64,000 nucleotides of DNA from Paraescarpia echinospica (Eukaryota; Annelida; Polychaeta; Sabellida; Siboglinidae): assembly GCA_020002185.1 (NCBI GenBank), contig CM034544.1, positions 37,043,862 to 37,107,861 of the forward strand, given 5' to 3'. Position 1 is the stretch's first letter, and each line of letters starts with the position of its first letter. The notes under the pieces were generated by a model, which made no database searches, was not told the origin of the DNA, and worked only from the letters and a program-made list of their open reading frames with translations. The position numbers and the translations under genes are program-made. Shown here in pieces: positions 1 through 10,499 of this stretch.

Positions 1-2198
1 GAGAAGCAGATTGCGAAGAAGCTGTTTGGTGTAACATAGTTACAGGAAACTTAACGTTAACAGTTGGGTTAGTTTATCGAAGTCCAAACATAAGCATAGA
101 AGAGAATGAAAAAATACAAAACGATATAAGGTAAGTAAGCAAACGGGACTGTATTATTATGGGGGATTTTAACCACAGGCATATACAATGGAAATCTCTA
201 CAAAGTATGGGGAGTGAGGACTACAAGGTTTTAGTTCAAGATACTTTCCTTTCTCAACATGTGCTAGAACCAACCAGGGGTGAGAATGTGTTAGACATAG
301 TTTTGTCCTCACAGAATGAATTAGTTGACAATGTCAAGATATGTGAGCCCCTGGGGAGTAGTGATCACAACCAGATACATTTTACCATCAAAGTAAAATC
401 AGAAAGGAATAGTAAAAAGCAGTATAGGAGAAATTTACACAAAGGAAGATATAAGGACATGAGGAAATATTTAGCAAAGATAGATTGGAATAACACACTT
501 AAAAATAAGACACCAACAGAATGCTGGAATATAATAAAGAGTGAAATTAAGTGCATAGTCGATAAATTTGTACCCTTCAAAAAATAAGGGAAACAGTCCA
601 AAAAGAAACACTTATCGAAAGAAGCCATTAGAAAAACTAAGTATAAACAAATGATGTGGAATTCATATAGATGTACTGGAAATGATGAAGACTACAACAG
701 TTATAAAGAAGCACTTAACCAAGCTACAGCTGAAATTAGAAATTCAAAGAGAAGCTATGAACAACAATTAACTAGTAATATAAAACATGACAGCAAGAGT
801 TTTTATGCGTATGTTCGAAGCAAACAGAAAGTTCAAGATAAGGTCGGTCCTCTAGAAGATAGTGCTGGAAATATAATATCAGAGGGATTCTTAATGGCAG
901 AAGACCTGAACTTAATAAACCCATATCAACATGGGTTTTTTAAAGCGAGGTCATGCTTAACAAATATGTGATGTTTTTTGGAAGACATCACTATGTAGGT
1001 AGATGAGGGATCACCAGTAGATATCGTCTACTTAGTTTTTCAAAAAGCTTTCGACAAAGTACCACATCAAAGATTACTGCTTAAACTAAAGGCCCATGGC
1101 ATAGGAAATGGTATAATAAACTGGATAGAAAAATGGCTGATTGATAGAAGACAACGTGTAGTAGTTGATGGGGAGGCTTCAAACTGGAAATCGGTATTCA
1201 GTGGGGTACCACAGGGATCAGTACTAGGACCTATATTATTCTTAATATATATCAACGATTTGGATGATGAAATAACAAGCAAGGTTTTGAGATTTGCGGA
1301 TTATACAAAAGTGTTTAGAAGGGTTAAAAGTGATGGAGATAGTCAACATTTACAAGATGATCTTGACAAGTTGATCAAATGGTCTGAAAAGTGACAAATG
1401 CTGTTCAATTTTGGGAAATGTAAATGCCTCCACACAGGACATGGGAACGAAGAGGTAGAATATACAATGGGGGGTACTGTACTAAGTACTACTGTAAAAG
1501 AAAAGGACTTAGGGTTAACCAATAGTGCTGATATGAAGGTTTCAGAGCAGTGCGGAATTGCAGTTTCAAAGTGAAATTAAATCTTTGGATTAATTAGGCG
1601 AAACATAACGTATAAGGAAAAAGAGCTAATAATACCGCTGTACAAAACAATAGTTAGGCCTCATTTAGAATATTGTATTCAAGTGTGGAGGCCATATCGC
1701 AGGAAGGACATAGATATGCTAGAAAGAGTGCAGAGGAGAGCAACAAAAATGATACCAAAACTGAGGGATCTTAGTTACGAAATACGCCTAAAAAAATGCG
1801 GCTTAACAACACTAGAGACCAGGAGATTGAGAGGAGATCACGTAGAAGTGTTTAAAAATGAATGGTTATGAAAATATTGATAGAAATATTTTTTTCTCAG
1901 TTAAGAAAGATAGAAGGACTAGAGGACATGAAGTTACATTAGCAAAGGAGCAGTGTACATTAGATATAAGAAAGTTCTTATTTTCACAAAGGACTGTGAA
2001 TGAATGGAACAGATTATCTGCTGATTGTGTGGGTGCTAGTAGCGTGAATATGTTTAAAAATAAAATCGACACATACCTCAGAAGGGCGGGATACACATAG
2101 ATAAAAGGGTCGGACTCTCAATAAGCCAAAGGGCTTCCTTGTCCACCTGCCACCTAGAGTTAATTATCTGGGTGGCAATCTTATTAAATCTTGTTAAA
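1..2198 (+). mobile_element. CR1-clade LINE copy, decayed, in contig A
   Basis: The copy reads from the endonuclease domain (GDFNHRHIQWKS near 160) through the reverse transcriptase (IYINDLDDEI near 1250) to the CR1 ORF2 C-terminus (NKIDTYLRRAGYT, stop at 2098-2100). A short 3' UTR ends in two units of an AATCTTGTTAAA-like tail. It carries many stops and frameshifts, and an internal deletion near 912 joins LMAEDLN directly to LINPYQHGFFKA, removing the start of the RT domain. The 3' junction at about 2198 is followed by the same flank as the - strand CR1 ending at about 21032, so both derive from one insertion. The 5' part lies outside the window. Confidence 0.93.
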
Positions 2199-2515
2199 GT
2201 AAATATGACAGAATAATTATCTTTTTAGTTGCCCGCGTTAATTTTGGATACTTGATGATGCAAATTATGTGCAAAATCTAAATACATTGTTGACCATGTA
2301 GTTTGCAAAGCAACAGATCGGTTCCACTTACATTCATGATCAAACTGAATAAGATATATCTAGCTCTCGGGTCCAAAGTGAATTCGACTGCCTTCTAGCC
2401 AGTTACCAATAGGGGTACGTTCTTACATGCAAATGGGTAGTTTTACAGTTTTCTGTGCTACCTGCAGTGTGTTGCTTGAATGTTTCTCTGTGTACATTGA
2501 CGACAGTGTGTGTAG

Positions 2516-2600
2516 AATGAAGAGGGAGCGACACAGGAGAAGATTGACTTCAACTGAGTCTGCCGTGTACCTCCTACTTGGTTGGGGTGCCTTGTGATGG
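2516..2600 (+). pseudogene. AP3D1: AP3D1 C-terminal exon, copy 3 (NEEGATQEKIDF)
   Basis: The exon follows a TGTGTGTAG acceptor and ends at a GG/GTATGT donor. It encodes NEEGATQEKIDF followed by a segment ending TSYLVGVPCDG, matching the AP-3 delta ear segment that reads NDEGATHEKLDF in vertebrates. One base is missing after TTCAA relative to three of the four contig B units, which read TTCAAGCTG; this gives TTC AAC TGA and a stop. With that base restored the exon is 86 bp and its end phase fits the next exon. The rest of this gene copy would lie to the left of the window. Confidence 0.85.
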
Positions 2601-3412
2601 GTATGTTTCTTGTCTTTTAGCAGTTGTTAGATATCTACAGTGGACACTTGAAAGTCGTAGAGGACTAGTTTGCATTGTCCACTACCTGTTCATAATGGTA
2701 ACCTCACCATAATGGACATATTGCATAGTCAAAACAATGTCTACTACGGTCAAGTTTTACTGTGTATTGATAGGATTATGCTAGACTCACAGTTAACTGC
2801 TCATTCAAATACTTGCAGGAGTTGCTTTTCAGACATGCTATTTGGATTCCATTTGGCAAAAATCCCACAATAAAAAAACCTTACTTAAAACAAAACAAAC
2901 TATGGAACGTCATGTAGTGTAGCATGTCCATTAAGTTTGAGACAATATATAAGAGTTATGGATGATTATTTGTAAGATTTGGTAGATATCCAATGGACAT
3001 TTGCCAAAATAGTTGCAGCCACAGAGAAGGCTCTTTGGCTTCACCCACACTATGGAACAACATACCTCTATCCATTCGCCAGGCTCCATCGCCAGACGTA
3101 TTCAAAAGGCAGTTATAAAAATGTACTTATTTCGCAAGGCATTTTAGTAGTTTTAATTAAACACTTGCATTGTTCATAGTTTTGTATGTTTGTATTCTAG
3201 AGATACTTTGTAATTAACATATAATAGATCTCTAGTTTTAATTTACCATAGTTTTTTTATGTAGAAATGTACTAGATTTTATGTTTTGAGTTTTTTTAGT
3301 ATGTATGAATTGCTTTAATGAAATTGTAAAGTGCCTTTGAGCCGTTTAGGCAGAAAAGCGTGCTATATAAATATATATATTATTAAATATGGTGCTCTTA
3401 CGTTTTTAACAG
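2601..3412 (+). other. AP3D1 intron, copy 3
   Basis: This is intronic sequence between two C-terminal AP3D1 exons. It is AT-rich, with no recognisable gene and a short (AT)n run near 3370. It is matched on the opposite strand by contig B 19506-20325. Confidence 0.6.
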
Positions 3413-3629
3413 TGATGCCTTCACCAAGTTACTAGGCAGTGGCGACCTGGAGCACAGGTCATCCATGCAGGCGACAGTCGCCAACCCGGATCTTGCTCCA
3501 ATCCTCGCAAAGATCTCCTTCCTCACCCACTTTTGCGGTAGGTCAACTCAAGGTCATCCACAGCGAATTGTTGTTCTTGCTGAACCATCCTCACAACCGA
3601 GAGGGTATATCATCTTGCTAAAATGCTGA
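3413..3629 (+). pseudogene. AP3D1: AP3D1 C-terminal exon, copy 3 (SDAFTKLLGSGDL)
   Basis: After the acceptor TTTTTAACAG the frame reads DAFTKLLGSGDLEHRS, then APILAKISFLTHFC and ends RGYIILLKC. This matches the AP-3 delta C-terminal ear (vertebrate SDAFAKLLESGDL and LLAKICFHHHF). The first base completes a codon split with the upstream exon. The frame meets TGA at 3627-3629. No GT donor gives the phase needed by the terminal exon, so the 3' edge is unresolved. The sequence is identical to the contig B copy at 19289-19505 over at least 183 bp, so this is either an old shared lesion or a true alternative stop. Confidence 0.87.
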
Positions 3630-4338
3630 AGTTAACTGGAGCCAATAACCTTGTTACCTTCAAAATTTTATTGTTTAGGTTTTGGCCATGCAGTTGTGGC
3701 TGATATTACATGTAATGGTTAAGAAGTAGTAGTTACTTGAACACACATTACCGCTCAGGAGAATGGTCAAATGGATAATTATTTTGGGATTCCCTTGAGT
3801 CTATGATATGGGGTGCAGGCATCTGCACTGTTTTCTCTGGTGGTAGAGTCACGGCCACCGGAGTAAGTTACTAGAAAAAAGTACAACCGATTTCACTAAA
3901 TATATATGTTGACAGTTACATTCAGACAAGAAATTTTAACACTCAGTGCCAATATCTCAATGTTGTATTTGCTCCTTATAATTATCATTGTACATCAAAG
4001 TGTTTTTCATTGTTCATTGTCTGTGGTATTGATGTGGTATTCAGAATTGTGTTAGTAGTAGGATTTAATGGGGGAGTAAACATGTCAAGTGCTCTAATAT
4101 AATGCATTTTTGCATTATTTTAATAGATGTTTACATCAGTTACATATTAATTGTGCTGATATCCACTCCTGTAGTTGTGTCTTGTGCACTTATATTTCCA
4201 AGTTATCACAAAACTACATTTGATGCTGTTGGTTTAATAACTGACATTGGTTTGTGCAATTTCATAAAAAAAACTAACAGAATTGCGGTGACATGTCTTG
4301 ACAATGTAGATTGGCACTATCAAACTGTTTTGTTTCAG

Positions 4339-4428
4339 CCAAACACCTTGAACTTTGACGGCAAGAGCAACGACGAATCAATATTGTTGAACGTTGTAGA
4401 TGAGATCCGAGGCATCCTCACTACATAG
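4339..4428 (+). CDS. AP3D1: AP3D1 terminal exon, copy 3
   Basis: The acceptor TTTTGTTTCAG precedes PNTLNFDGKSNDESILLN, and the frame then reads VVDEIRGILTT and stops at TAG. It aligns with the last residues of AP-3 delta (vertebrate SVDGKCSDSTLLSNLLEEM, ending at the natural C-terminus). The contig B copy differs by one residue (GKSDDES). The frame is also open upstream through intron sequence, but that part has no family match. Continuity with the previous exon is uncertain. Confidence 0.83.
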   Translation, partial: PNTLNFDGKSNDESILLNVVDEIRGILTT

Positions 4429-4646
4429 TGACTATGACTGTGTTCACTGCCGTGCTGCTAAATGTTGCCGCTGTCATCAATCAGGTGCTATATGTGGAGG
4501 CGTATTAAGTCGCACAGACCAAAGACGCAACTGCCTACATCAGGGTTAATAGCATAGGGTAAATTACTGTCCATCTGCCTGTAGTTCAAGACAACCTCCA
4601 GACGGCCAAAATTGAGCTTTAGCACTGTTAGGAAACTAAGGGTAGA

Positions 4647-4777
4647 GTGTTTGCAAGCTCTCTGATCTCGACTCCCTTCCCAATTGTGTCATGTGATCGG
4701 TTCGATTGTTCAACAGTCAAATTTATCTTGTGGCACGATTGCGATCGGGGAGTCGAGATAGGGGCACTTGCAAACAC
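4647..4777. repeat. Imperfect hairpin downstream of AP3D1
   Basis: Two arms of about 33 bp are inverted copies: GTGTTTGCAAG...ATCTCGACTCCC at the left and its near complement at the right, with a spacer of about 65 bp. The hairpin is also present in contig B (about 18140-18270). Confidence 0.55.
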
Positions 4778-4980
4778 TATTGAGTTTGTGTGACAGACCT
4801 TCCAAATTTTCCGATATAGTAGAAATCTGGGTTTTGGTCAATTTGCAAAGAATATGCACCTGCTTTTGTTGTACTTGACATGTAGAAATACCAGATTTCT
4901 TATGTAATTCAGGAAATAAACATTTTGTAAATGGCGCTACCAACAAGAAACTGTCAAATGTTCGAACAAAACTCCCACTT

Positions 4981-5751
4981 TCAGATGCCCCATGTGGGGG
5001 AGATCTCCCGCTATTCGATTGTCAACTTGGAAGGTCTGGGCTGGTGCCTTTGTCCCAGTAAAGAAATACCTGGCATTTCCATGCATCAGTGTAACTGCGG
5101 TGCCACTTAACGATTAATTTGTAAATCAAACTAATCAATTTTGAGAATGCATGTTGTAGCCTTCGATGAAGGTGGTGTGCCTCTGTTTACATACAATTAT
5201 GTGTTATTTATCTATTGAATGTTTGCTAACTCTGATATTTCAGATTTATTAAATGTAGTATCCCACAATTTGACAATACGTATGCTGTGGGTCGTTGTGG
5301 ATGCTTTGACAGCCACAACTGAGCAATGGTGATATGATGTACAAAGGGAATTAGACTAGTTCTTAAATTCATTCTGGTGTTGAATCAGTTGGTAGCAGTT
5401 CTTAAATGTTGGTCGGCCGAGATGGTAATTAATTGTTCCAAAGCATTTTCTTGGTTACATCATAATGTTATTTTTACCGAGGTAAATGTAGACGTTCAAA
5501 AATGACAATTTGTGCAGCCAAGACTTTTTTAATTTTTTCTTGCAACATTTAAACACTGTTGGCTATGTAGGCAGTATTAGGTTAACTGGTTTGTTGGCAA
5601 TATCCTTTCACAAATTAATCTTTAAGTGGCACAGCAGTTATACTGATGCATGGAAATGTCAGGTATTTCTTTACTGGGACAATGGCACCATCCCAGACCT
5701 TCCAAGTTGACAATCCAATAGCGGGAGATCTCCCCCATATGGGGCATCTGA
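4981..5751. repeat. Fold-back element with about 140 bp inverted termini
   Basis: Bases 4981-5124 and 5608-5751 are inverted copies with a few mismatches, enclosing about 480 bp. The termini begin TCAGATGCCCCAT and contain nested short palindromes (CCCCATGTGGGG, GGGAGATCTCCC). No coding capacity is seen, which fits a MITE or fold-back element. The contig B allele (17312 to about 17930) lacks about 37 bp of one terminus and is cut by the gap at the other. Confidence 0.7.
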
Positions 5752-7200
5752 ACACATGGAATCAATATCAAACCACGTTGCATGTGTGACACTAGGGATA
5801 CGCTAATCAATAGAGGTCGTAAAGTCAATTTTTAGTTTAATATGGCTAATCTGAGGGAAATCTGAACATGATGTCTTCACGAAATTTTACATTAAAACAG
5901 GGACAGGATGTTTGAACATCCACAAATAATATGGCATTTAAAGATAACCAATTATAATATTGAAAATATGTCTGTGTTTCTGAAGATATTTATCTTACAG
6001 TTAACCTGAAATTAGAAGTATATAGTAATATGTCTTAAAATAATGACCATGAGACAAGAGGAAAGTGGTGAATTTGAAATGGGAACATTTTTCGTTGGCT
6101 GACCCAAATACTTTGTGTCAGTTGTTTGTCTAGCCATTTTGTTGAGTTGTGCAGGTTATGGCAAAGATGTCCCAGTGTCGTGTGTGGCAGGTTCAAATCC
6201 TGCCTGTGTTCAATATCCAAACACAACAGGTTGTGCACATACACTGATTCCATTCAACAACTTCAGCTGCATTTTATAACATGACCGAATTGCATGGATA
6301 TTTTATTTCCACCTATACTGGAAACTGTAGACGAAATTAGCATGACATTTTAAATAATTATATACAAAATAAACATTCCTATGCTCTTGCATAACCCAGT
6401 TCACAAGAGATGGTGATATACATACGTATTTACGATATGCTGTTCTATTCTACACGGTCTTTCAACAACCTGTGAAAACCTGTACTGTATTGAGTAGTGA
6501 TCCACTGTCATCCACAGGGTTCCACAGTGAGTTCATCATACAGGAACCAGTGAGTCCAATGATACAATGTATACACTGTCTACACTGCCTGCTCGGCGTC
6601 TCTCACACTCCTGACTGGGAAGCAACTCCGGCCGCTGGGAGCGGGATCCAGTGGGTTAGAGATAGAAATTGCCTCCCCTGTGTGCGGTCTTTTACTTTCC
6701 TTAGCACTGACACCAGATGGAAGGGACCAACGGCTTTTAGTGCCTTTTCCGAAAGACAAGGCAATGTGAGATGAACACCGCTCTCCACTGTGAACACATT
6801 TCAAAAGATCAAAATAATGTAAAGGAAGGTTGGCCCCACGATAATAGGGAAGCTTTGAGCCACTCCTGTAACGTTGTTAATACTTAACCGACGTTTAATT
6901 TGTCGAGTTATCTAGAAGCAGGCTTTGATACTTACAACTCCACGGCCATTTCTTTCATTACGGACGACTAACGGTGCAGAACATTGCGATTGCACGCGTT
7001 TGAACCGATAACATATTTTCGAGTAGAGCTATATATATATATCTAGCTCTATATTTTGTGTTTAGTTGTTTTCTTTATACAACTACCAGGAATAGGTCAC
7101 GTAGGTGTACAATGTACTTGAATACAATTACAAGTACTTTCAATTGTGCCAAGTACACGTACAAGTACTTTGTGAAAAACTCAAGTACAAGTACGAAGCA
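5752..7200. other. No gene recognised
   Basis: This is AT-rich single-copy-looking sequence. Short open frames (for example 6472-6774) have no recognisable domain. A stretch near 7085-7200 is rich in AAGTAC/GTACTT words. Confidence 0.5.
6125..6212 (+). ncRNA. Possible tRNA-like relic (T-arm/B box)
   Basis: GGCAGGTTCAAATCCTGCC near 6186 forms a perfect five-pair T-stem and contains the B-box core GTTCAAATCC. The expected acceptor stem and anticodon arm upstream do not fold convincingly, so at best this is a tRNA-derived SINE or pseudogene. Confidence 0.22.
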
Positions 7201-7211
7201 CTTTGAAAATT

Positions 7212-7231
7212 GGGGCGGGCGGGCGGGCGGG
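7212..7231 (+). repeat. G-quadruplex-type G-run array
   Basis: Five runs of at least three G are separated by single C residues. This is a canonical G4-forming pattern on the + strand, about 90 bp upstream of the GATGCG array. Confidence 0.7.
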
Positions 7232-7321
7232 CAGTCAGGCAATCGGGCACGCAAAGTGACGTATGATGGCCGAGAAGGGCCATCGCGTTTTTGTGTGGCA
7301 ACCTGCAGCGCCATGGAGCGA

Positions 7322-7801
7322 TGACGCGATGCGCGATGCGATGGGCGATGCGATGAGCGATGCGCGATGCGATGGGCGATGCGATGGACGATGCGCGATG
7401 CGATGCGCGATGCGATGCGCGATGCGATGGACGATGCGCGATGCGATGCGCGATGCGATGGACGATGCGCGATGCGATGGGCGATGCGATGGGCGATGCG
7501 ATGCGCGATGCGATGCGCGATGCGATGCGCGATGCGATACGCGATGCGCGATGCGATACGCGATGCGATGCGCGATGCGATACGCGATGCGCGATGCGAT
7601 GCGCGATGCGATGCGCGATGCGATACGCGATGCGATACGCGATGCGCGATGCGATACGCGATGCGATGCGCGATGCGATGCGCGATGCGATACGCGATGC
7701 GATGCGCGATGCGATTCGCGATGCGATGCGCGATGCGATACGCGATGCGATGCGCGATGCGATGCGCGATGCGATACGCGATGCGATGCGCGATGCGATG
7801 G
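7322..7801 (+). repeat. GATGCG-type tandem array (about 480 bp)
   Basis: The array repeats GCGATGCGAT with variant bases (GATACG, GATGGG, GATGGA), basically 12-14 bp CpG-rich units. Long frames are open on both strands (up to 262 codons on the -). This is expected because the repeat contains no stop, so no protein is called. Confidence 0.9.
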
Positions 7802-7884
7802 TATACATTATAAAGGTGCCGCAATGAGCATGCGTACGTCGAAAACGAGACTTTGGCAGCCATTTGTATTTTATTAAACGCATT

Positions 7885-8045
7885 CCTTTTTGTGTTCAGA
7901 GCATGTGATGATGGCTGATGATGCTGACTGTACGTATACGGTTACACATGTAGTTATTGTGCACACAAGATTATGTGATTGTACTTCTAAATATTGTCTC
8001 GGACATCTACTGGGATTGAATTTAGCCAAACAAAAACGTATGTCA
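7885..8045 (+). repeat. Diverged inverted pair, left member
   Basis: This is homologous in inverted orientation to 9460-9605. Both members keep an open frame with similar translation (CTYTVTHVVIVH here, CAYTVTHLVIVH there, then LC-CTSKY). The family is not recognised. Confidence 0.55.
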
Positions 8046-8682
8046 GGCAGGCAGCCTCTTCGCAAAAATTAGACTAGGGACTGAAATAGATTACTTTATA
8101 ACATGAAATATGTATCTATTCAATATTTTAGTTGTTAAATAATTATTGTTTCCATCTGGATATCCCTGATCGCAAATATAAACACTATTTTGTGTGCCTG
8201 CAGACACGATGAACCAGGGATGGTTAAGGTATTTCTCAGTTTAACATTAACCAACAGTTTTGAAGCTTATTTGTTTATATTTATTAATTAATGACATAAT
8301 ATCTGTTTAGAATGCAAACATGTTATTTATGCCTTATATAAATTAAAATATAAACTTTTCATAATTTATGCTTCTTGATTTACTCCTCGGTCTCCAATAC
8401 TTCCATGTCTGGAAAAAACTGACACATATTCCGTGAGACGTTCTTCGATACAAATGCAGTGATGTTTAATGACTTAATCTGGGTTCCGTAGTAGCACATA
8501 AAAGCAGCGTTGCGCCGAAATACAAGTACGAATAACGCGGTGTCAATAAATAGGCCCGCTCAAATCAGGCTATCAGCTCTATTGGACCACGTAATAAACA
8601 GCCGAAATTGACAGGAAGTTAACTTGTAGTAGGTCTACTAGGAGGTGCACGAGGCGCGCGGTGCGTCTACAATTCGATTCAC
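8046..8682. other. No gene recognised
   Basis: This is AT-rich sequence without a convincing frame or repeat. Confidence 0.5.
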
Positions 8683-8685
8683 TTA

Positions 8686-8916
8686 GGGGTCATCTCAGAA
8701 CGTCGATGTCCGATATCAGACGAAATTACTTTCATCTTGCCTCAGCCCCCCTCCCTACCCACCTCAGACGATCTTTTTAAACATTAATATGATGACACCA
8801 GTATAATTAAGAGTGTCGGTCGATGTCCGACGCCAGATGAAACTGCCTCAGACCCCCGTCCCCCAAACAAAAATAATTTCGCTTGATATCGGACATCGAC
8901 GTTCCGAGATGATCCC
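8686..8916. mobile_element. Harbinger-like MITE (231 bp)
   Basis: The termini GGGGTCATCTC and its complement GAGATGATCCC extend into inverted repeats of about 44 bp containing the palindromic word CGATGTCCGATATC. The element is flanked on both sides by TTA (8683-8685 and 8917-8919). A 3 bp TTA/TAA target duplication with G-rich tips is typical of PIF/Harbinger elements. There is no transposase frame, so it is non-autonomous. Confidence 0.75.
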
Positions 8917-9084
8917 TTAGCAAAAATGAAACTACTCTCTAGGAACAACGATTCGCTACCTCGTTTGTGCATTTTATATGTAGGTTTGGTAAAATAATTA
9001 GAGACAATACTATTTTAGTTTACGATTTAGATATTTTATTATAAACTAAATACACTAAAGTTTAGTAGGGTCTAACTTATTATA

Positions 9085-9085
9085 G

Positions 9086-9120
<35 letters not shown>
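9085..9120. repeat. (TA)n microsatellite
   Basis: About 30 bp of alternating TA lie in AT-rich sequence; the surroundings (8920-9450) hold no gene I can recognise. Confidence 0.8.
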
Positions 9121-9123
<3 letters not shown>

Positions 9124-9459
9124 TTATTTATGTAAGGCATAATGAACATGATATGTACACCTATGAAAATATATCATATCATTAATGAATAAATATTCAA
9201 GAAATGTATACTTCAAAGTCTACGGTTAATGTTCAACTGAAAAATGCCATCAACATCCCTGTTTTTCATGTGTGGAGGTACATAAATTATCGTTTATATT
9301 TTCGATCAAGGATATTCAGATGAAACCAAAAATGAAATGGGGAGTGGTAGAAGAAGTACACACCTCATGCTACGAAGTAATTCATTTTTGGTCTCCGGTT
9401 TTGGTGCGAGAACCTAGATTACATTCTATAAAGTGATTGCCCGCATGCCCCCATTTATC

Positions 9460-9605
9460 TTAGTCTAAACTCAATCGCATTAGGCTTCTATCATAATATT
9501 TAGAAGTACAAACGCATAATCTTTTGTGCACAATAACTAGATGTGTAACCGTATACGCACACTCAAAGTCATCAACCATGGACACATGCGTTGAACATAA
9601 AAGGC
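9460..9605 (-). repeat. Diverged inverted pair, right member
   Basis: This is the inverted homologue of 7885-8045, separated by about 1.4 kb that includes the MITE. The - strand frame here is open through the homologous stretch. Confidence 0.55.
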
Positions 9606-9699
9606 ATCCAGTGTGTTGCCTAAGGTCACGAATTTGTTCAAGCCCAGACAACAAAGCCAAACCCAAAACACTAGCGTCGGAACATGGTGGATATTTGGT

Positions 9700-9905
9700 G
9701 GGTTGAGGCTCTCCAAAACCTCGATTTGCACTCCCCCTCTTGAGGCTCGCCAAAACAGCCACATTAAGGCTCTCCAACATCACAATTTGCACACCCATTG
9801 AGGCTCGCCAAAATAACTCCATCTTCAGGCTCTTCAAAAACCTCGATTTGCACCCCCCAAATATCTACATTGAGGCTCTCTACAAACATGAATTTGAACT
9901 CCTCA
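9700..9905 (+). repeat. Degenerate minisatellite, GAGGCTC(G/T)CCAAAA units
   Basis: The words GAGGCTCTCCAAAA and CTCGATTTGCACTCC recur about five times at irregular 55-65 bp spacing. Confidence 0.6.
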
Positions 9906-9959
9906 TATATCCCTGTCTGTCAGGGATGAAACTGGCCTCGATTCCGATGCTCGATGTCT

Positions 9960-10200
9960 GATTTTTTTTAATTTCTCTCGCTGATCCTGCACAGCTCTCT
10001 CCACCAGATCGTTCGCTCTCGTTTTCCACCTTTCTCCCAATCCTTCAAAATCTCTTTTTCCATAGTCTTCCCATCGCATTCTAGTTCTTCTTCGCCTCCT
10101 TTTCCTTCCAGTCTCCGTGCATCTGCTCTCTTTGCCATCCGTTCTTCTCCCATTTTCTCTACAAGTCCTGCCCATCTTAGTTGGCTCATGCTTATGCTTG
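9960..10200 (-). mobile_element. RTE-like LINE 3' end fragment
   Basis: The - strand reads QLRWAGLVEKMGEERMAKRA in one frame, then RTRMRWEDYGKRDFEGLGE after a one-base shift. This is the pattern of the C-terminal tail after the reverse transcriptase in RTE-type LINEs (LRWAGHV...RWED). It is short and frameshifted, so it is a dead fragment. Confidence 0.6.
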
Positions 10201-10499
10201 TTCAGAAACAATTGTGTCGACTATTCATATCAAAGACACAATTAACCACAGGCGCAACTACGACCAGACGATGTAAATAAGTAGCATCATTCTAGTCCAA
10301 TGCTGCAATTTTGGGAGGTGGTGCTGTTCTAATTATAGCTCCCGACCCAGGGATTATCGTCTCCACAGACGCACCGACTTTGACACATCATGTAATCCAC
10401 TTGCCAGACAAGAGATACAATTAACCGAAAGTGCTACTTAACCCCCACTTTAGTGCATCGGCACTTCCAGGTGTAAATTACAATTTTGATATACTCGTT

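Noticed and set aside
3439..3621. 60-codon frame MATWSTGHPCRR, identical in both contigs
   Set aside because: It overlaps the AP3D1 exon in another frame; identity reflects the DNA copy, and the AP3D1 frame has the family match.
6138..6205. A tRNA gene at the GGTTCAAATCC box
   Set aside because: T-arm is good, but no matching acceptor stem, D-arm or anticodon arm at the right spacing; kept only as a weak tRNA-like relic.
7075..7883. 262- and 247-codon - strand frames and several + strand frames over the GATGCG array
   Set aside because: All frames of the repeat lack stops, so openness carries no information; the peptides are pure RIAHRIAH/RDAMRDAM repeats.
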